A stretch of 45,141 nt of DNA from positions 1 to 45,141 of the IMG/VR virus record IMGVR_UViG_3300034103_001111. One strand, written 5' to 3'. The notes below the pieces were generated by a model. That model made no database searches. It was not told where the DNA came from and saw only the letters and a list, made by a program, of their open reading frames with translations. This stretch comes from a virus. The translations under genes were made by a program, and so were the position numbers. Positions 7,710 to 15,277 of this stretch are shown here, one piece after another (positions within the stretch are counted from its first letter, which is position 1; each line of letters starts with the position of its first letter).

Positions 7710-8185
7710 TCTGATGCCTCCGTTCCTTCGCTCATTTCGGTCAGCGCCTCGTGCACGATCCGCCGAGCCTCGGCCTCAACCGCGGTCAGCCGATCGGGTG
7801 ATGCGGTGCGCGCGGCCAGCTTCGTCGGCAGGCTCAGCAGCTTGCCGCGGATGCGGGCGAGGACGTCCGTCCATTCGCGCTGTACGTCTGCCGCCGGGAT
7901 CAGGTCGCCGCGCTTCTCGGCCGCCTCCATCTCGGCTAAATCCGCGTCGTGGAAGGCTTTTCGAGCGCGTTCGGCCTCAAAATTGTAGACGCGGCCATCC
8001 TGCGTTACGCCGAAGTCGGCGGCGATTCTGGCGCGTAGCCAGCCGCCCACTGCGGCCGGATCGTAGCCGCCGTGCTGCGTGCGAGTGACCAACTCAGACT
8101 GAGCTTCCAACTGCTGTAATCGGCGCACAGATAAGCCCGCGATTGCGGCGAATTGGGCAATTGTCAGCGGTTGATTAGCGGCCAT
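7706..8185 (-). CDS. Terminase small subunit (Nu1-like)
   Basis: A 159-residue protein. Residues 7-30 (LTIAQFAAIAGLSVRRLQQLEAQ) form the N-terminal winged helix-turn-helix seen in lambda gpNu1-type small terminases, which recognise the cos site. The middle (FEAERARKAFHDADLAEMEAAEKRGDLIP) is a long helix often shared by phage small terminases. It lies two genes upstream of the large subunit and directly after a gene-free stretch that may hold cos. No good ribosome-binding site is visible in front of the ATG. Confidence 0.85.
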   Translation of the reverse strand: MAANQPLTIAQFAAIAGLSVRRLQQLEAQSELVTRTQHGGYDPAAVGGWLRARIAADFGVTQDGRVYNFEAERARKAFHDADLAEMEAAEKRGDLIPAADVQREWTDVLARIRGKLLSLPTKLAARTASPDRLTAVEAEARRIVHEALTEMSEGTEASE

Positions 8186-8328
8186 TGCGTGCGAAATTGG
8201 TTAAAAGGTTATATCTGGTGAGAAGTCTCGGGATTCGCGTCCGCACCTCCCCTCGTGTCGGAAGGACCCGCCCGCCGCCCATGGTCGCGCCGAGTTTCGT
8301 TCAGCTAAGTTAGATACCTGAACGTCGT
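8186..8328. other. Non-coding gap before the terminase genes; candidate cos region
   Basis: This 143-base gap lies between an HNH endonuclease and the small terminase gene, where cos sits in many lambda- and HK97-type phages. On the minus strand it contains GGGCGGCGGGCGGG (complement of about 8266-8279), reminiscent of the GGGCGGCG core of lambda cosN, followed by an A/T-rich stretch (about 8191-8214) next to the small terminase start. The A/T-rich segment could also hold a late promoter. The exact cut site cannot be read from one contig. Confidence 0.4.
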
Positions 8329-9126
8329 TCATGATTGTGAAGCCTGTTCAGAATCGCGCGCGACACCGAATGGATGCAGGCTTGCCTTGGCTTTGTCTCT
8401 TGCCTCGATAGCCTCCCGCATTGAATCAAACCGGCCAAGGTTGATCGACTTGTAATCAACAGCGATTGAAGCGCGCCATTTGCTTCTCTCATTGTCCCAA
8501 TGCACGCCTTGCACGCCAGACTTTGACCTCTTGTAGGGTCTGTGCTTGTTGTGGCAGTTCTGCCGATTGGTCGCTTCTCTCAGATTGCAGATGCGGTTGT
8601 CAGCTGGGTTTCCGTTGATATGGTCGATCTGATTCTCTGGCCACCGCCCGTGATGCAGCATCCAACAAATGCGATGCGCTCTCACGCACTTCTTTTCAAT
8701 GAACATCTGAAGATATCCGTCTCTGTCAACAGCGAACGGAACCGGAGTTCCTGCCCTTCCTTTCCATGGGTGACGCTTGTACGTCAGCACGCCCGCGTCT
8801 GCGTTGTAGTCAAGGATGGCGCGCAACCGATCGGCAGTCAGGTTGCCATACTCAGGGTCAGCGACCTTGCCCTGAAGGTTCGCAATGCGATCATCGCCGA
8901 CAATCCCGTTGACGTATTGAACTGGAACGGTCGGCCATTGGCCATGCACATACAACCACGCAAGCTTGTTGGTCGTGTATTTGCGCTGGTCGATGTTGAT
9001 TTGGAGGTATCCGCCAGCGGATTTCGCTCCGGCTCGGCGTCCATCCTTGCGCCACCTGAACTCCCCGGTCTCGGGGTTGTAGTCCAGCAGTTCTCGCAGC
9101 CTGTCTGCGGTCAGTTCGGTATTCAT
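8329..9126 (-). CDS. HNH homing endonuclease with AP2-like DNA-binding domain
   Basis: A 265-residue protein. Residues about 85-195 carry an HNH fold with the core IDHINGNPADNRICNLR, followed by a basic linker and an AP2-like DNA-binding segment (SGVQGVHWDNERSKWRASI). Residues 3-83 are a second, older copy of the first domain in which the catalytic histidine region reads VQYVNGIVGDDRIANLQ, so it is probably inactive. The ATG at 9126 is preferred because AGAGGA precedes it; the longer frame lacks this. HNH genes beside terminases may be mobile introns' relatives or may help cos cleavage, as in HK97. Confidence 0.88.
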   Translation of the reverse strand: MNTELTADRLRELLDYNPETGEFRWRKDGRRAGAKSAGGYLQINIDQRKYTTNKLAWLYVHGQWPTVPVQYVNGIVGDDRIANLQGKVADPEYGNLTADRLRAILDYNADAGVLTYKRHPWKGRAGTPVPFAVDRDGYLQMFIEKKCVRAHRICWMLHHGRWPENQIDHINGNPADNRICNLREATNRQNCHNKHRPYKRSKSGVQGVHWDNERSKWRASIAVDYKSINLGRFDSMREAIEARDKAKASLHPFGVARDSEQASQS

Positions 9127-9241
9127 CGCGATGTCCTCTTCAACCCTTCCTGAGTCCGCATCGCCAACCGTGAAGGGTTCGGCTGTCCCCGGGTAGCTAC
9201 TCCCGGGTAAGGCGTGCGGGTACTGCAATGGTATCACGCCG
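9127..9241 (-). promoter_or_regulatory. Leader of the HNH gene with inverted repeats
   Basis: The gap holds a perfect 8-bp inverted repeat (AACCCTTC at 9142-9149 and GAAGGGTT at 9172-9179) 15 bases upstream of the HNH start, and two CCCGGG copies around 9199-9212 that can pair. They may limit read-through or translation of the endonuclease. No clear promoter is visible. Confidence 0.35.
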
Positions 9242-9559
9242 CTACTCACACGGCCCCTTCGCCTCTCGCCCCTGCCCATTGTGCGCACTCACGCAATTCA
9301 ACAACGCCTGATGCCGGGTCGCACACTCACACCACGCAGCCCGCTCTGCGATCGCGATGGCCGCGGCCTGATCCGCCGTCACCTCGCCCTCTGGCAGCGC
9401 ATACCGCACCGGCTGGCACGCTTGCAGCGCCTCCGGGGCGCAGACGACAGGCACGGGGGCGGGCGTGCGCTTCGGCAGTGTCAGGCAGCCAGATAGCAGC
9501 AGCGCGGCGCAACAGCCGAGGATTGCTCGGCAGCTGTCAAGGATTCCTTGACAGATCAC
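9242..9559 (-). CDS. Outer-membrane spanin-like lipoprotein (Rz1-like)
   Basis: A 105-residue protein with a lipoprotein signal: hydrophobic ALLLSGC places the lipid-modified cysteine at residue 25. A Pro-rich stretch (LPKRTPAPVPVV) follows, as in Rz1-type o-spanins, and several cysteines (at C-terminal CECATRH and NCV) could form disulfides. The GTG start overlaps the preceding stop as GTGA. With the membrane-anchored protein at 9738-10049 it would form a spanin pair that fuses inner and outer membranes at the end of lysis. A small unknown gene lies between the two. Confidence 0.65.
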   Translation of the reverse strand: MICQGILDSCRAILGCCAALLLSGCLTLPKRTPAPVPVVCAPEALQACQPVRYALPEGEVTADQAAAIAIAERAAWCECATRHQALLNCVSAHNGQGREAKGPCE

Positions 9560-9741
9560 GGACTCTGCTCCAGCGCCCTTCGCGCGGTCTCGCGCGCGTC
9601 GTCAATCGTGCGCCCGTGCTGGTAGATCAGCAGCAGCGCAGAGTGGTAGCGGTCCATCAGATGCCGCGCCTTGTCCAGCTCGCGCGATTGCTGCGCAAGC
9701 GTCGCATCGTACTCCGTCGATAGCTCTGTCCACTCGCTCAC
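9556..9741 (-). CDS. Small helical protein between the spanin genes, unknown
   Basis: A 61-residue protein (VSEWTELSTEYDATLAQQ...) predicted to be almost wholly helical and charged. The GTG at 9741 overlaps the i-spanin stop as GTGA and has GGAGG upstream, so it is preferred over the longer frame. It also overlaps the next gene as GTGA. Its place inside the spanin pair suggests a lysis-related role, but nothing in the sequence proves it. Confidence 0.65.
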   Translation of the reverse strand: MSEWTELSTEYDATLAQQSRELDKARHLMDRYHSALLLIYQHGRTIDDARETARRALEQSP

Positions 9742-10049
9742 TTGATCGCCTCCCTGAGTTCGTCCGCCAGCTCCGCACTCACAGCCCCGCGCCCCGGCGG
9801 ACACTCGGGCGCGACCTCGACAGTCCGCGTTATATACCGCACGCGCTCGGCAGCATCGGCCGTCTGCCGCGATGCGTCCATGATGCGCACCGTCTCGCCT
9901 GCGCCGACCGTGACAGCGTCCTGAGCTTGCGTGGCGGATGTCGCCTTGCTGACCGTACTGCCGTCATACCAGCCGCGGCCGAACCAGCCCGCGCACACCG
10001 CCAGCGCGATGACCAGCACTCCGATGGTGGCGCGGGCTAGCTCGCCCAT
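9738..10049 (-). CDS. Inner-membrane spanin-like protein (Rz-like)
   Basis: A 103-residue protein with one N-terminal transmembrane helix (about residues 5-25, ARATIGVLVIALAVCAGWF) and a periplasmic, largely helical remainder, the layout of i-spanins. In lambda, Rz spans the periplasm and binds Rz1. It lies two genes from the lipoprotein at 9242-9559 and overlaps its neighbours by one and four bases. Assignment is by topology and context because spanin sequences diverge rapidly. Confidence 0.65.
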   Translation of the reverse strand: MGELARATIGVLVIALAVCAGWFGRGWYDGSTVSKATSATQAQDAVTVGAGETVRIMDASRQTADAAERVRYITRTVEVAPECPPGRGAVSAELADELREAIK

Positions 10050-11110
10050 TACCCCACCCGCCAGTTCGTGCCGTCAGAGTAGACGGGAATCAGTGTCGAT
10101 CCGCCGCCGGTCACGGTCGAGCCGAATGTCGGCGAGCTGGCGTCGCTCACGACTGCGCGGGCTCCGGTGCCTGCCGAGCTTGCGGTGGGCAATGCGGACA
10201 CGGTCTGCGGCGCCATGCGAACAATCAGCGGGCGCAGCGTTCCGCCGGCTGTCTCAGGACGCAAAAAGAACCGAGTCCCGTCCGCCACGAGTCGAACGCG
10301 CTCATAAGATGAGTTTCCGCTAGTGGACGTGCGATAGACCGCGAATGATTGCGCGGAACCGCCGGCGCGAATCGCAATCTGATTCGATCCGTCCTCTACG
10401 ATCTGAGATCCAGCATCGAATGAGATCTCAGACGACACAGTTACGTTCGGCGCGCTGATCTGCGCGTTAGCAGTCAGTGTCTCCACGACTGGGTCCGTGC
10501 CGATGTCGCCCGCCGGACCCTGCGGACCCTCGGGGCCAGTGGCTCCAGTAGCGCCTGCCGGCCCTTGCGGACCCGTTGCGCCGGTCGCTCCGGCCGGACC
10601 CTGCGGACCAGTTGGACCCGCCGGACCCTCGGGCCCGACTATTGCCTCAATCCCGAGCGCGTCCTGCAACGCGGTCTGCTGCTCGGTGGTCAGCGTCTGC
10701 GGCGCGTCGAAACGCAGATAGCGAAGGTCGCCATCCGGGCTTGCCGGCGTCTGCGTGCCCGAGCGCGTAGTGTCGGCCGAAACCACCCATTCGCCCTCGT
10801 GCGTGCGGATCACGTCTTCCGCGTCCGCGTCCAGCACGGCTTCGACGTCATAGACCCAGCGTGCGTCACGCCCGCCGGTCTGGACACCCTCGCCGGCAAC
10901 AGCGCCGAGCGTGATCCGAATGCCGCCGGACTCCGCGACAATGCGCTGATTCGAAGCGCCAGCCGAGGTGAAGGCCAGCATGATGTCCGGATCGTCCTTG
11001 CGCTTCCGAACATTGCACCGCAGGCTACGGCCGGTGAGGTTCGCGTCGGTCGTCAGCAGCTCGGACAGCTTGGCGCCTTGCTTCCAGTAGATCGCTCGCT
11101 CGGTAGTCAT
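10049..11110 (-). CDS. Collagen-like virion or fibre protein
   Basis: A 353-residue protein in three parts. Residues 1-115 are a beta-rich domain ([20 protein letters not shown] start). Residues about 159-204 are some 15 Gly-X-Y triplets ([19 protein letters not shown] and so on), a collagen-like trimeric rod. Residues 205-353 are a Ser/Thr/Gly-rich beta domain that could bind a receptor. Such trimeric rods are common in phage fibres and capsid fibres. Unusually it lies among lysis genes, not with the tail genes. Its stop and the i-spanin start share one base (TAATG). Confidence 0.75.
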   Translation of the reverse strand: MTTERAIYWKQGAKLSELLTTDANLTGRSLRCNVRKRKDDPDIMLAFTSAGASNQRIVAESGGIRITLGAVAGEGVQTGGRDARWVYDVEAVLDADAEDVIRTHEGEWVVSADTTRSGTQTPASPDGDLRYLRFDAPQTLTTEQQTALQDALGIEAIVGPEGPAGPTGPQGPAGATGATGPQGPAGATGATGPEGPQGPAGDIGTDPVVETLTANAQISAPNVTVSSEISFDAGSQIVEDGSNQIAIRAGGSAQSFAVYRTSTSGNSSYERVRLVADGTRFFLRPETAGGTLRPLIVRMAPQTVSALPTASSAGTGARAVVSDASSPTFGSTVTGGGSTLIPVYSDGTNWRVG

Positions 11111-11307
11111 CTCGTGTCCTTCGTGGTGTCAGGGAGGCAAAGCCAAAGGGTGCCGCGATCCGACTTGATCGGCGCCCATGAGTAGTCCGGCGGGCAAGAT
11201 CCGCGCGGGAAATCGGCCGACACGGCGCAGCCGGAAATCACCAGCATCGCAAGCCCGGACACAGCGCCGACGATCCATCGGCCGGCGATGGCGAGTGCGT
11301 CACGCAT
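11107..11307 (-). CDS. Small putative lipoprotein, unknown
   Basis: A 66-residue protein with an N-terminal hydrophobic segment ([17 protein letters not shown]) ending in a lipobox with cysteine 27, then a short periplasmic tail with three more cysteines. AGGTGG upstream of the ATG at 11307 supports this start over an earlier TTG. It overlaps the fibre gene as ATGA. It could be a lysis accessory, superinfection-exclusion lipoprotein, or an alternative o-spanin; the sequence does not decide. Confidence 0.65.
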   Translation of the reverse strand: MRDALAIAGRWIVGAVSGLAMLVISGCAVSADFPRGSCPPDYSWAPIKSDRGTLWLCLPDTTKDTR

Positions 11308-11569
11308 CGGGCCACCTGCCGTCACGGAGTTGCGCAAGCTCGCCGTTGAAACGCGTTACGCACTCCTGCAGCCGTTCGTAAGCCCGGACAGCCTCGGCCG
11401 CCTCGCGTGCGTGGTTGGGTTTCGCCACGGCTTGCGAGGCTTGCAACACCGCGCGGTCGGCAGCAGTGGCAACGTCCATCATCGCCCACCCGATGTCCCG
11501 CAGGGACTTGCTTGGGTAGCGCGCCTGCCAGCGCTTCAGCGCCTCGGCGATTTGCTCCGGAGTGCTCAC
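11300..11569 (-). CDS. Helical protein beside the endolysin, unknown
   Basis: An 89-residue protein starting at GTG 11569 (VSTPEQIAEALKRWQARYPSK), mostly helical, with a Cys near residue 70. The GTGA overlap with the endolysin stop fixes the start; the longer upstream frame only shadows the endolysin. Its position between the endolysin and a lipoprotein suggests it belongs to the lysis block, but no family is recognised. Confidence 0.7.
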   Translation of the reverse strand: MSTPEQIAEALKRWQARYPSKSLRDIGWAMMDVATAADRAVLQASQAVAKPNHAREAAEAVRAYERLQECVTRFNGELAQLRDGRWPDA

Positions 11570-12201
11570 GCGGCCCCCAGCGCATCGCGCGCCACCTGAT
11601 ACCGCTCCATGCGATCGGCGAGGCCGTTGGTTCCGCCGTTGATCGCGCGGGTGGCGCCGGTCACGTCGGCTGCGTCTGCGTGTCGGTTGACGTTGCGCGT
11701 CCGCCAAAACCACGCGGCGATCCGCGCGGCAACGTCTGGCTGTCGCGCTCTGTCAGGGTCGCCGACAAGGTCAATCCCGAGCGCCGTCCCGGCTGCGGTG
11801 TACAGCTCGCGACCGGTCAGCTGGACGATCCCTCGGCCCCTGAAGATGAAGCCGTCCTCGGTGTCGGCGCGGTTGCCCATGCGCCCACCGTAGACGTGGT
11901 TTGCGATCTTGTGATGGACCGCGCGCTTCCCGGGGCCGCGGCCGTGCTGCTCCGCGAGCGCTGGCGTGTATCGGCTCGGCCACACGCGCATCAGGCCAGC
12001 GGGGTCATAGTCGAATGACTCGGTGAGCCGCGTGAACCCGCCGCTTTCGTGCCCGAGCTGGGCAAGCCACATCGCCCACCGGCGCGGCGTGTTCACCGAC
12101 GCTTCGGCCGCGCCGAGGTTCAGAGGCTCGAACCACATGCGCGCGATGTCGCGCGGGACGTTCGCCGCGACTTGAAGTTGATGACTGGTAAGGGATCTCA
12201 T
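11566..12201 (-). CDS. Endolysin, glycoside hydrolase family 19 type
   Basis: A 211-residue peptidoglycan hydrolase. The motif LGHESGGFTRLTESFDYDP carries the expected catalytic glutamates E52 and E61, and FRGRGIVQLTGR (about 120-130) and 'ATRAINGGTNGLADRMERY' are typical GH19 (chitinase-like lysozyme) signatures. No signal peptide is visible, so release probably depends on a holin. It is flanked by other lysis genes and follows thymidylate synthase by 8 bases. Confidence 0.93.
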   Translation of the reverse strand: MRSLTSHQLQVAANVPRDIARMWFEPLNLGAAEASVNTPRRWAMWLAQLGHESGGFTRLTESFDYDPAGLMRVWPSRYTPALAEQHGRGPGKRAVHHKIANHVYGGRMGNRADTEDGFIFRGRGIVQLTGRELYTAAGTALGIDLVGDPDRARQPDVAARIAAWFWRTRNVNRHADAADVTGATRAINGGTNGLADRMERYQVARDALGAA

Positions 12202-12209
12202 GCTTTCGC

Positions 12210-13049
12210 TCAGACCGCGACAGGCGCGCGGATTGCAGGGTGTGGGTCATAGCCGACCAGCTCGATATGCTCGGCGCGAAATCCGTCAATGTCGGTGATG
12301 CTCGGGTCCAATCGAAGCGTCGGCGCCGGGCGCGGCTCGCGGGTCAGTTGCTCGCGGGCTTGGTCAAGGTGGTTGAGGTACAAGTGCGCGTCGCCGATGG
12401 CGTGCACGAACTCGCCGGGCTTCAGGCCGGTCACTTGCGCGACCATGCATGTCAGCAGGGCGTAACTCGCGATGTTGAAGGGCGCGCCGATGAAGACGTC
12501 CGCGCTGCGCTGGTACAGCTGGCAGCTGAGCCGGCCGTCGGCGACGTAGAACTGGAAAAGGACGTGGCACGGCGGCAGAGCCATCACGTCTAGATCTGCG
12601 GCGTTCCACGCCGAGACAATCATGCGCCGCGAGTCGGGCGCCTCGCGAATCTGCGCGATGACGTCCGATAGCTGATCAATCGTGCAACCGCCATCGCAAT
12701 CCGGCCAGCTTCGCCACTGAGCCCCGTAGATTGGCCCAAGCTCTGCACGATCGTCTGCCCACGGCTGCCACAGCTGCCGCGACCGTTGCGGCAGGTCGCG
12801 GACGTTCGTGCTGCCGCGCAGGAACCACAGCAGTTCGTCCACCACGCCCTGCCAGTAGACACGCTTCGTCGTCAGCAGCGGGAACCCGTCGGCGAGGTCA
12901 TATCGGCTCTGCCAGCCGAACAGGCTGCGCGTCCCGGTTCCGGTGCGGTCGGACTTGACGTGCACCGGCGGAGTGCCGGGAACCGCATATCCCGGATGAT
13001 CCGACAGATAGCCCAGCAGCCGGCGATAGGTGTAATCGTGCTCGCTCAT
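12210..13049 (-). CDS. thyA: Thymidylate synthase
   Basis: A 279-residue ThyA-type enzyme that makes dTMP from dUMP with methylene-tetrahydrofolate. Visible are the nucleophile C161 in [13 protein letters not shown], the phosphate-binding [17 protein letters not shown] (181-197), the N-terminal SDRTGTGT loop and the C-terminal [14 protein letters not shown] tail that closes over the active site. It is slightly longer than the E. coli enzyme (264). The ATG at 13049 forms an ATGA overlap with the Lar-like gene. A phage copy would boost thymidine supply for DNA synthesis. Confidence 0.96.
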   Translation of the reverse strand: MSEHDYTYRRLLGYLSDHPGYAVPGTPPVHVKSDRTGTGTRSLFGWQSRYDLADGFPLLTTKRVYWQGVVDELLWFLRGSTNVRDLPQRSRQLWQPWADDRAELGPIYGAQWRSWPDCDGGCTIDQLSDVIAQIREAPDSRRMIVSAWNAADLDVMALPPCHVLFQFYVADGRLSCQLYQRSADVFIGAPFNIASYALLTCMVAQVTGLKPGEFVHAIGDAHLYLNHLDQAREQLTREPRPAPTLRLDPSITDIDGFRAEHIELVGYDPHPAIRAPVAV

Positions 13050-13318
13050 GCCCTGCGGTTCCATTTTTCGATCGCTTCCTGCCGCGAGTGCCCGAAGATT
13101 TCGGCGCCGCAAGTTGCGCGGCATCTCACTTCGTAACATCGGCCAAACTCGGGGTCAGTGCCAGCCATCGCAAGGTCGCGTGCCCCTTCCCCGAATCGGC
13201 GGACGATGTCTCGGTGTCCCATATATCCGCGCGGCGTCCAAAACGATGTCGGAACGATCGTGTCCACGTCATCCGGGTCCGGCTCGTGGCCGCAGAACGG
13301 GCAGGGCTTCAGGGTCAT
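13046..13318 (-). CDS. Lar-like restriction alleviation protein
   Basis: A 90-residue zinc-ribbon protein. It opens [11 protein letters not shown] and ends '[29 protein letters not shown]', the conserved frame of the Lar family. C6, C9, C66 and C70 would bind zinc. In the Rac prophage Lar alleviates type I restriction, so an antirestriction role is plausible here. It sits between two small genes and overlaps both by four bases. Confidence 0.8.
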   Translation of the reverse strand: MTLKPCPFCGHEPDPDDVDTIVPTSFWTPRGYMGHRDIVRRFGEGARDLAMAGTDPEFGRCYEVRCRATCGAEIFGHSRQEAIEKWNRRA

Positions 13319-13530
13319 GGCTCGCTCGCCTCGCGTCGCTGGAACCGCTCAAAGTCGGTCGTCTGGCACAGCCGGTGCGCGATCGTGGCGCCGGCCGGTA
13401 GCTCGGGGATGAAGTCGGCCTGTGTCGCGATCCAATCGAGCATGGCGCGATAGTGGGCGCACTCGGTGCGGCGCTGGCACTTCGGCGCGTTCTTGCGCTC
13501 GGTCATCTCGCCGCGGCATAGGTCAATCAC
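13315..13530 (-). CDS. Small Cys-containing protein, unknown
   Basis: A 71-residue basic protein with scattered cysteines (C5, C18, C24, C55). The GTG at 13530 overlaps the stop of the holin-like gene as GTGA and is preceded by GAGG; an internal ATG at 13506 is the alternative start. No family is recognised. It is part of a tightly overlapping operon with the Lar-like and thymidylate synthase genes. Confidence 0.6.
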   Translation of the reverse strand: MIDLCRGEMTERKNAPKCQRRTECAHYRAMLDWIATQADFIPELPAGATIAHRLCQTTDFERFQRREASEP

Positions 13531-13898
13531 TTCGCCGCCTCACGGATCTTGATCTTGACGATCTTCGGCGCCTCGGTCATGACGACGTAGGCCAGCGCAG
13601 CGGCAATCCCGCTGACCGCGAAGGCGTGCCACCATTGCGGCATGTCATCGGGCCGAGGGATGTATGAGATCGCGTACGGAGCGAGCAGCAGACCCGAGAA
13701 CAGCGACATCCCGGCGCGCAATGCTCGCTGACCGTAAGACGTGCCGTTGGGCATCTGGATGGCCGCAATGCACGCACCAATGACCGTTCCGGCGACGCTC
13801 CAAAGGTAGATTTGCTGCTCTGGAGGAAGACCGGCCGTCGGACCGAGTGACGCGAGCCCAAGGGCTGCGAGGCTGTAGAGCATGGCTTCTGCCTTCAT
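13527..13898 (-). CDS. Holin-like membrane protein
   Basis: A 123-residue protein with about four hydrophobic helices (roughly 5-20, 29-48, 62-80, 90-110) and a positively charged tail (KIVKIKIREAAK), the usual signature of holins or other small phage membrane proteins. AGGGG lies upstream of the ATG at 13898. Its neighbourhood with the endolysin supports a role in timing lysis, but topology alone does not prove it. Confidence 0.6.
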   Translation of the reverse strand: MKAEAMLYSLAALGLASLGPTAGLPPEQQIYLWSVAGTVIGACIAAIQMPNGTSYGQRALRAGMSLFSGLLLAPYAISYIPRPDDMPQWWHAFAVSGIAAALAYVVMTEAPKIVKIKIREAAK

Positions 13899-13954
13899 CG
13901 GCGCCCCTTTGGCTTTGCCGATCCGAACGGATTCTGTGCCCACACTCTGTCACC

Positions 13955-14308
13955 TCACCGCTTGAACATTCCGGTAGCGTTCAGAAACGCCACCAATACG
14001 CCCGCGAGCGCGCGGACGGCCGCGATGATCTCGCCGAGTTGCGCGACGCGTTGCAGGCCGTCGCCGTGCTCCACCTCCACCCATGCGACAAGCTCCGCAA
14101 GGCGTTCGCGCCCCCGGCCACGCTCGGGCAGGGCTCGCTCTAGGCGCTTGATCTCGGTGACGATTGCCGGCAGCAAGTCAAGCAACCGCTGCGCAAGCTC
14201 CGGCGCCGTGCTGAGCAGTTGGGCCAGCGAACGGAGCGCGGACAGCGCTTGCCATTCTTCGTCCCGCAGGCCGCGCCACCATTTGCTGATCCGTTCGCTG
14301 ATGCCCAT
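13955..14308 (-). CDS. Helical protein with C-terminal hydrophobic segment, unknown
   Basis: A 117-residue protein. The first 85 residues are amphipathic helices (basic MGISERISKWWRGLR start), and residues 90-112 (LGEIIAAVRALAGVLVAFLNATG) form a hydrophobic stretch that could insert in the membrane. It is next to the holin-like gene and could be an antiholin or a membrane-associated partner. No family is recognised. Confidence 0.6.
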   Translation of the reverse strand: MGISERISKWWRGLRDEEWQALSALRSLAQLLSTAPELAQRLLDLLPAIVTEIKRLERALPERGRGRERLAELVAWVEVEHGDGLQRVAQLGEIIAAVRALAGVLVAFLNATGMFKR

Positions 14309-14362
14309 GGCTTGCTCCGATGTCTAATGTCGCGCGATCGTACACCCGGGCTGCGGATCGTG

Positions 14363-14887
14363 TCAGCGGTCCAGCCTGAGATACGCGTCGATCGCTTCCG
14401 ACGCCGCGAGCCATCCGCGGGCGACGTAGCAACAATTCCCGGCGGCCTCAAGGCTGCGCATCGATTCGACCTGCTCACGCGATGCTCGCCCGGTCAAGGT
14501 CTTCAATTCGACGTAGAGCGCGTGGAATCCACCGCGCGCCACGGGAAGGCAGTAATCCGGGATGCCTGCGCGGACGCCCTCCGCCTTGAGCTTGCCAGCA
14601 ACCGCCGGGTGACGGTCGCCGCCGTTTGGGATCGCGTACATCAGCGACAGTTCGGGATGCCTGACCTTCGCGAGCCTCGCCCACTGCATGAGCGCGACGG
14701 CCTCTTGATGCTCACTCGGTCCGCGTAGCTTCGGGCCTCGCGATCTACCGCGAGGGATTGCAGAGTCACAGCCCGAGAGGCGGGTGCATGAGCCCGTCAG
14801 CGACGCTGAGTGCGGCACTGCCTCTGCTGCCGGCGTTGTTCGGCGAATCCCTGCCCGGGCACTACGCGGCTTGCCCTTGGGTGTCAC
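14363..14887 (-). CDS. VRR-NUC domain nuclease
   Basis: A 174-residue protein whose C-terminal 115 residues form a VRR-NUC (PD-D/EXK) nuclease: D111 in GIPDYCLPV and E127-x-K129 in YVELK are the metal-binding residues, and 'NGGDRHPAVAGKLKAEGVRAG' is the usual preceding motif. The N-terminal 55 residues are basic and low in complexity. The GTG at 14887 overlaps the upstream stop as GTGA. VRR-NUC proteins are common in phage replication blocks and may resolve or process branched DNA. Confidence 0.88.
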   Translation of the reverse strand: MTPKGKPRSARAGIRRTTPAAEAVPHSASLTGSCTRLSGCDSAIPRGRSRGPKLRGPSEHQEAVALMQWARLAKVRHPELSLMYAIPNGGDRHPAVAGKLKAEGVRAGIPDYCLPVARGGFHALYVELKTLTGRASREQVESMRSLEAAGNCCYVARGWLAASEAIDAYLRLDR

Positions 14888-15117
14888 TTTGCCTGCTCCG
14901 TCAAGTGCGACTGAAACTCGCTGCGCCGCTCCGCCATCTCGCGCAGCATGACATCCGCCATCGTCAACGCTTCGTCCAGCGTCGGCGCTTCGCCCTCGCA
15001 GAACCCGCCGTCAAGATCAACGCGGGCGAGCCAGAGCGTACCGTGCGGCATGACCTGAGCCCGGAATCCGTCGCGCTCGGTGACGTAGCGGTCGCCGTCT
15101 TTTGTCCAGTCGGTCAC
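14884..15117 (-). CDS. Small protein, unknown
   Basis: A 77-residue acidic protein (MTDWTKDGDRYVTERDGFRAQ) with a beta-rich first half and a C-terminal helix (LDEALTMADVMLREMAERR). GGAGG is placed eight bases before the GTG start, and the gene overlaps the nuclease start by four bases. The same operon holds recombination genes, but nothing in the sequence reveals a function. Confidence 0.7.
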   Translation of the reverse strand: MTDWTKDGDRYVTERDGFRAQVMPHGTLWLARVDLDGGFCEGEAPTLDEALTMADVMLREMAERRSEFQSHLTEQAK

Positions 15118-15130
15118 TTTGCAGCCTCCG

Positions 15131-15277
15131 TCAGCCTGTCAACGATCGCTTCAATCGTGTTGCCGCGTCAAGCTGCGGAATCAACAGCACAGCATGCCAG
15201 CTCGGCGCGCCTTCAAAGCCAAGCGCTGCGTGCCGAACCAGCGTTTGCCAGCGCGCTGCGTCGATTGCGTCGCTCAT
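15131..15277 (-). CDS. Very small protein between RdgC and the next gene, unknown
   Basis: A 48-residue frame (MSDAIDAARWQTLVRHAALG...) whose ATG overlaps the RdgC stop as ATGA, which supports translation by coupling. It ends 14 bases before the next start. Too short for family recognition. Confidence 0.55.
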   Translation of the reverse strand: MSDAIDAARWQTLVRHAALGFEGAPSWHAVLLIPQLDAATRLKRSLTG

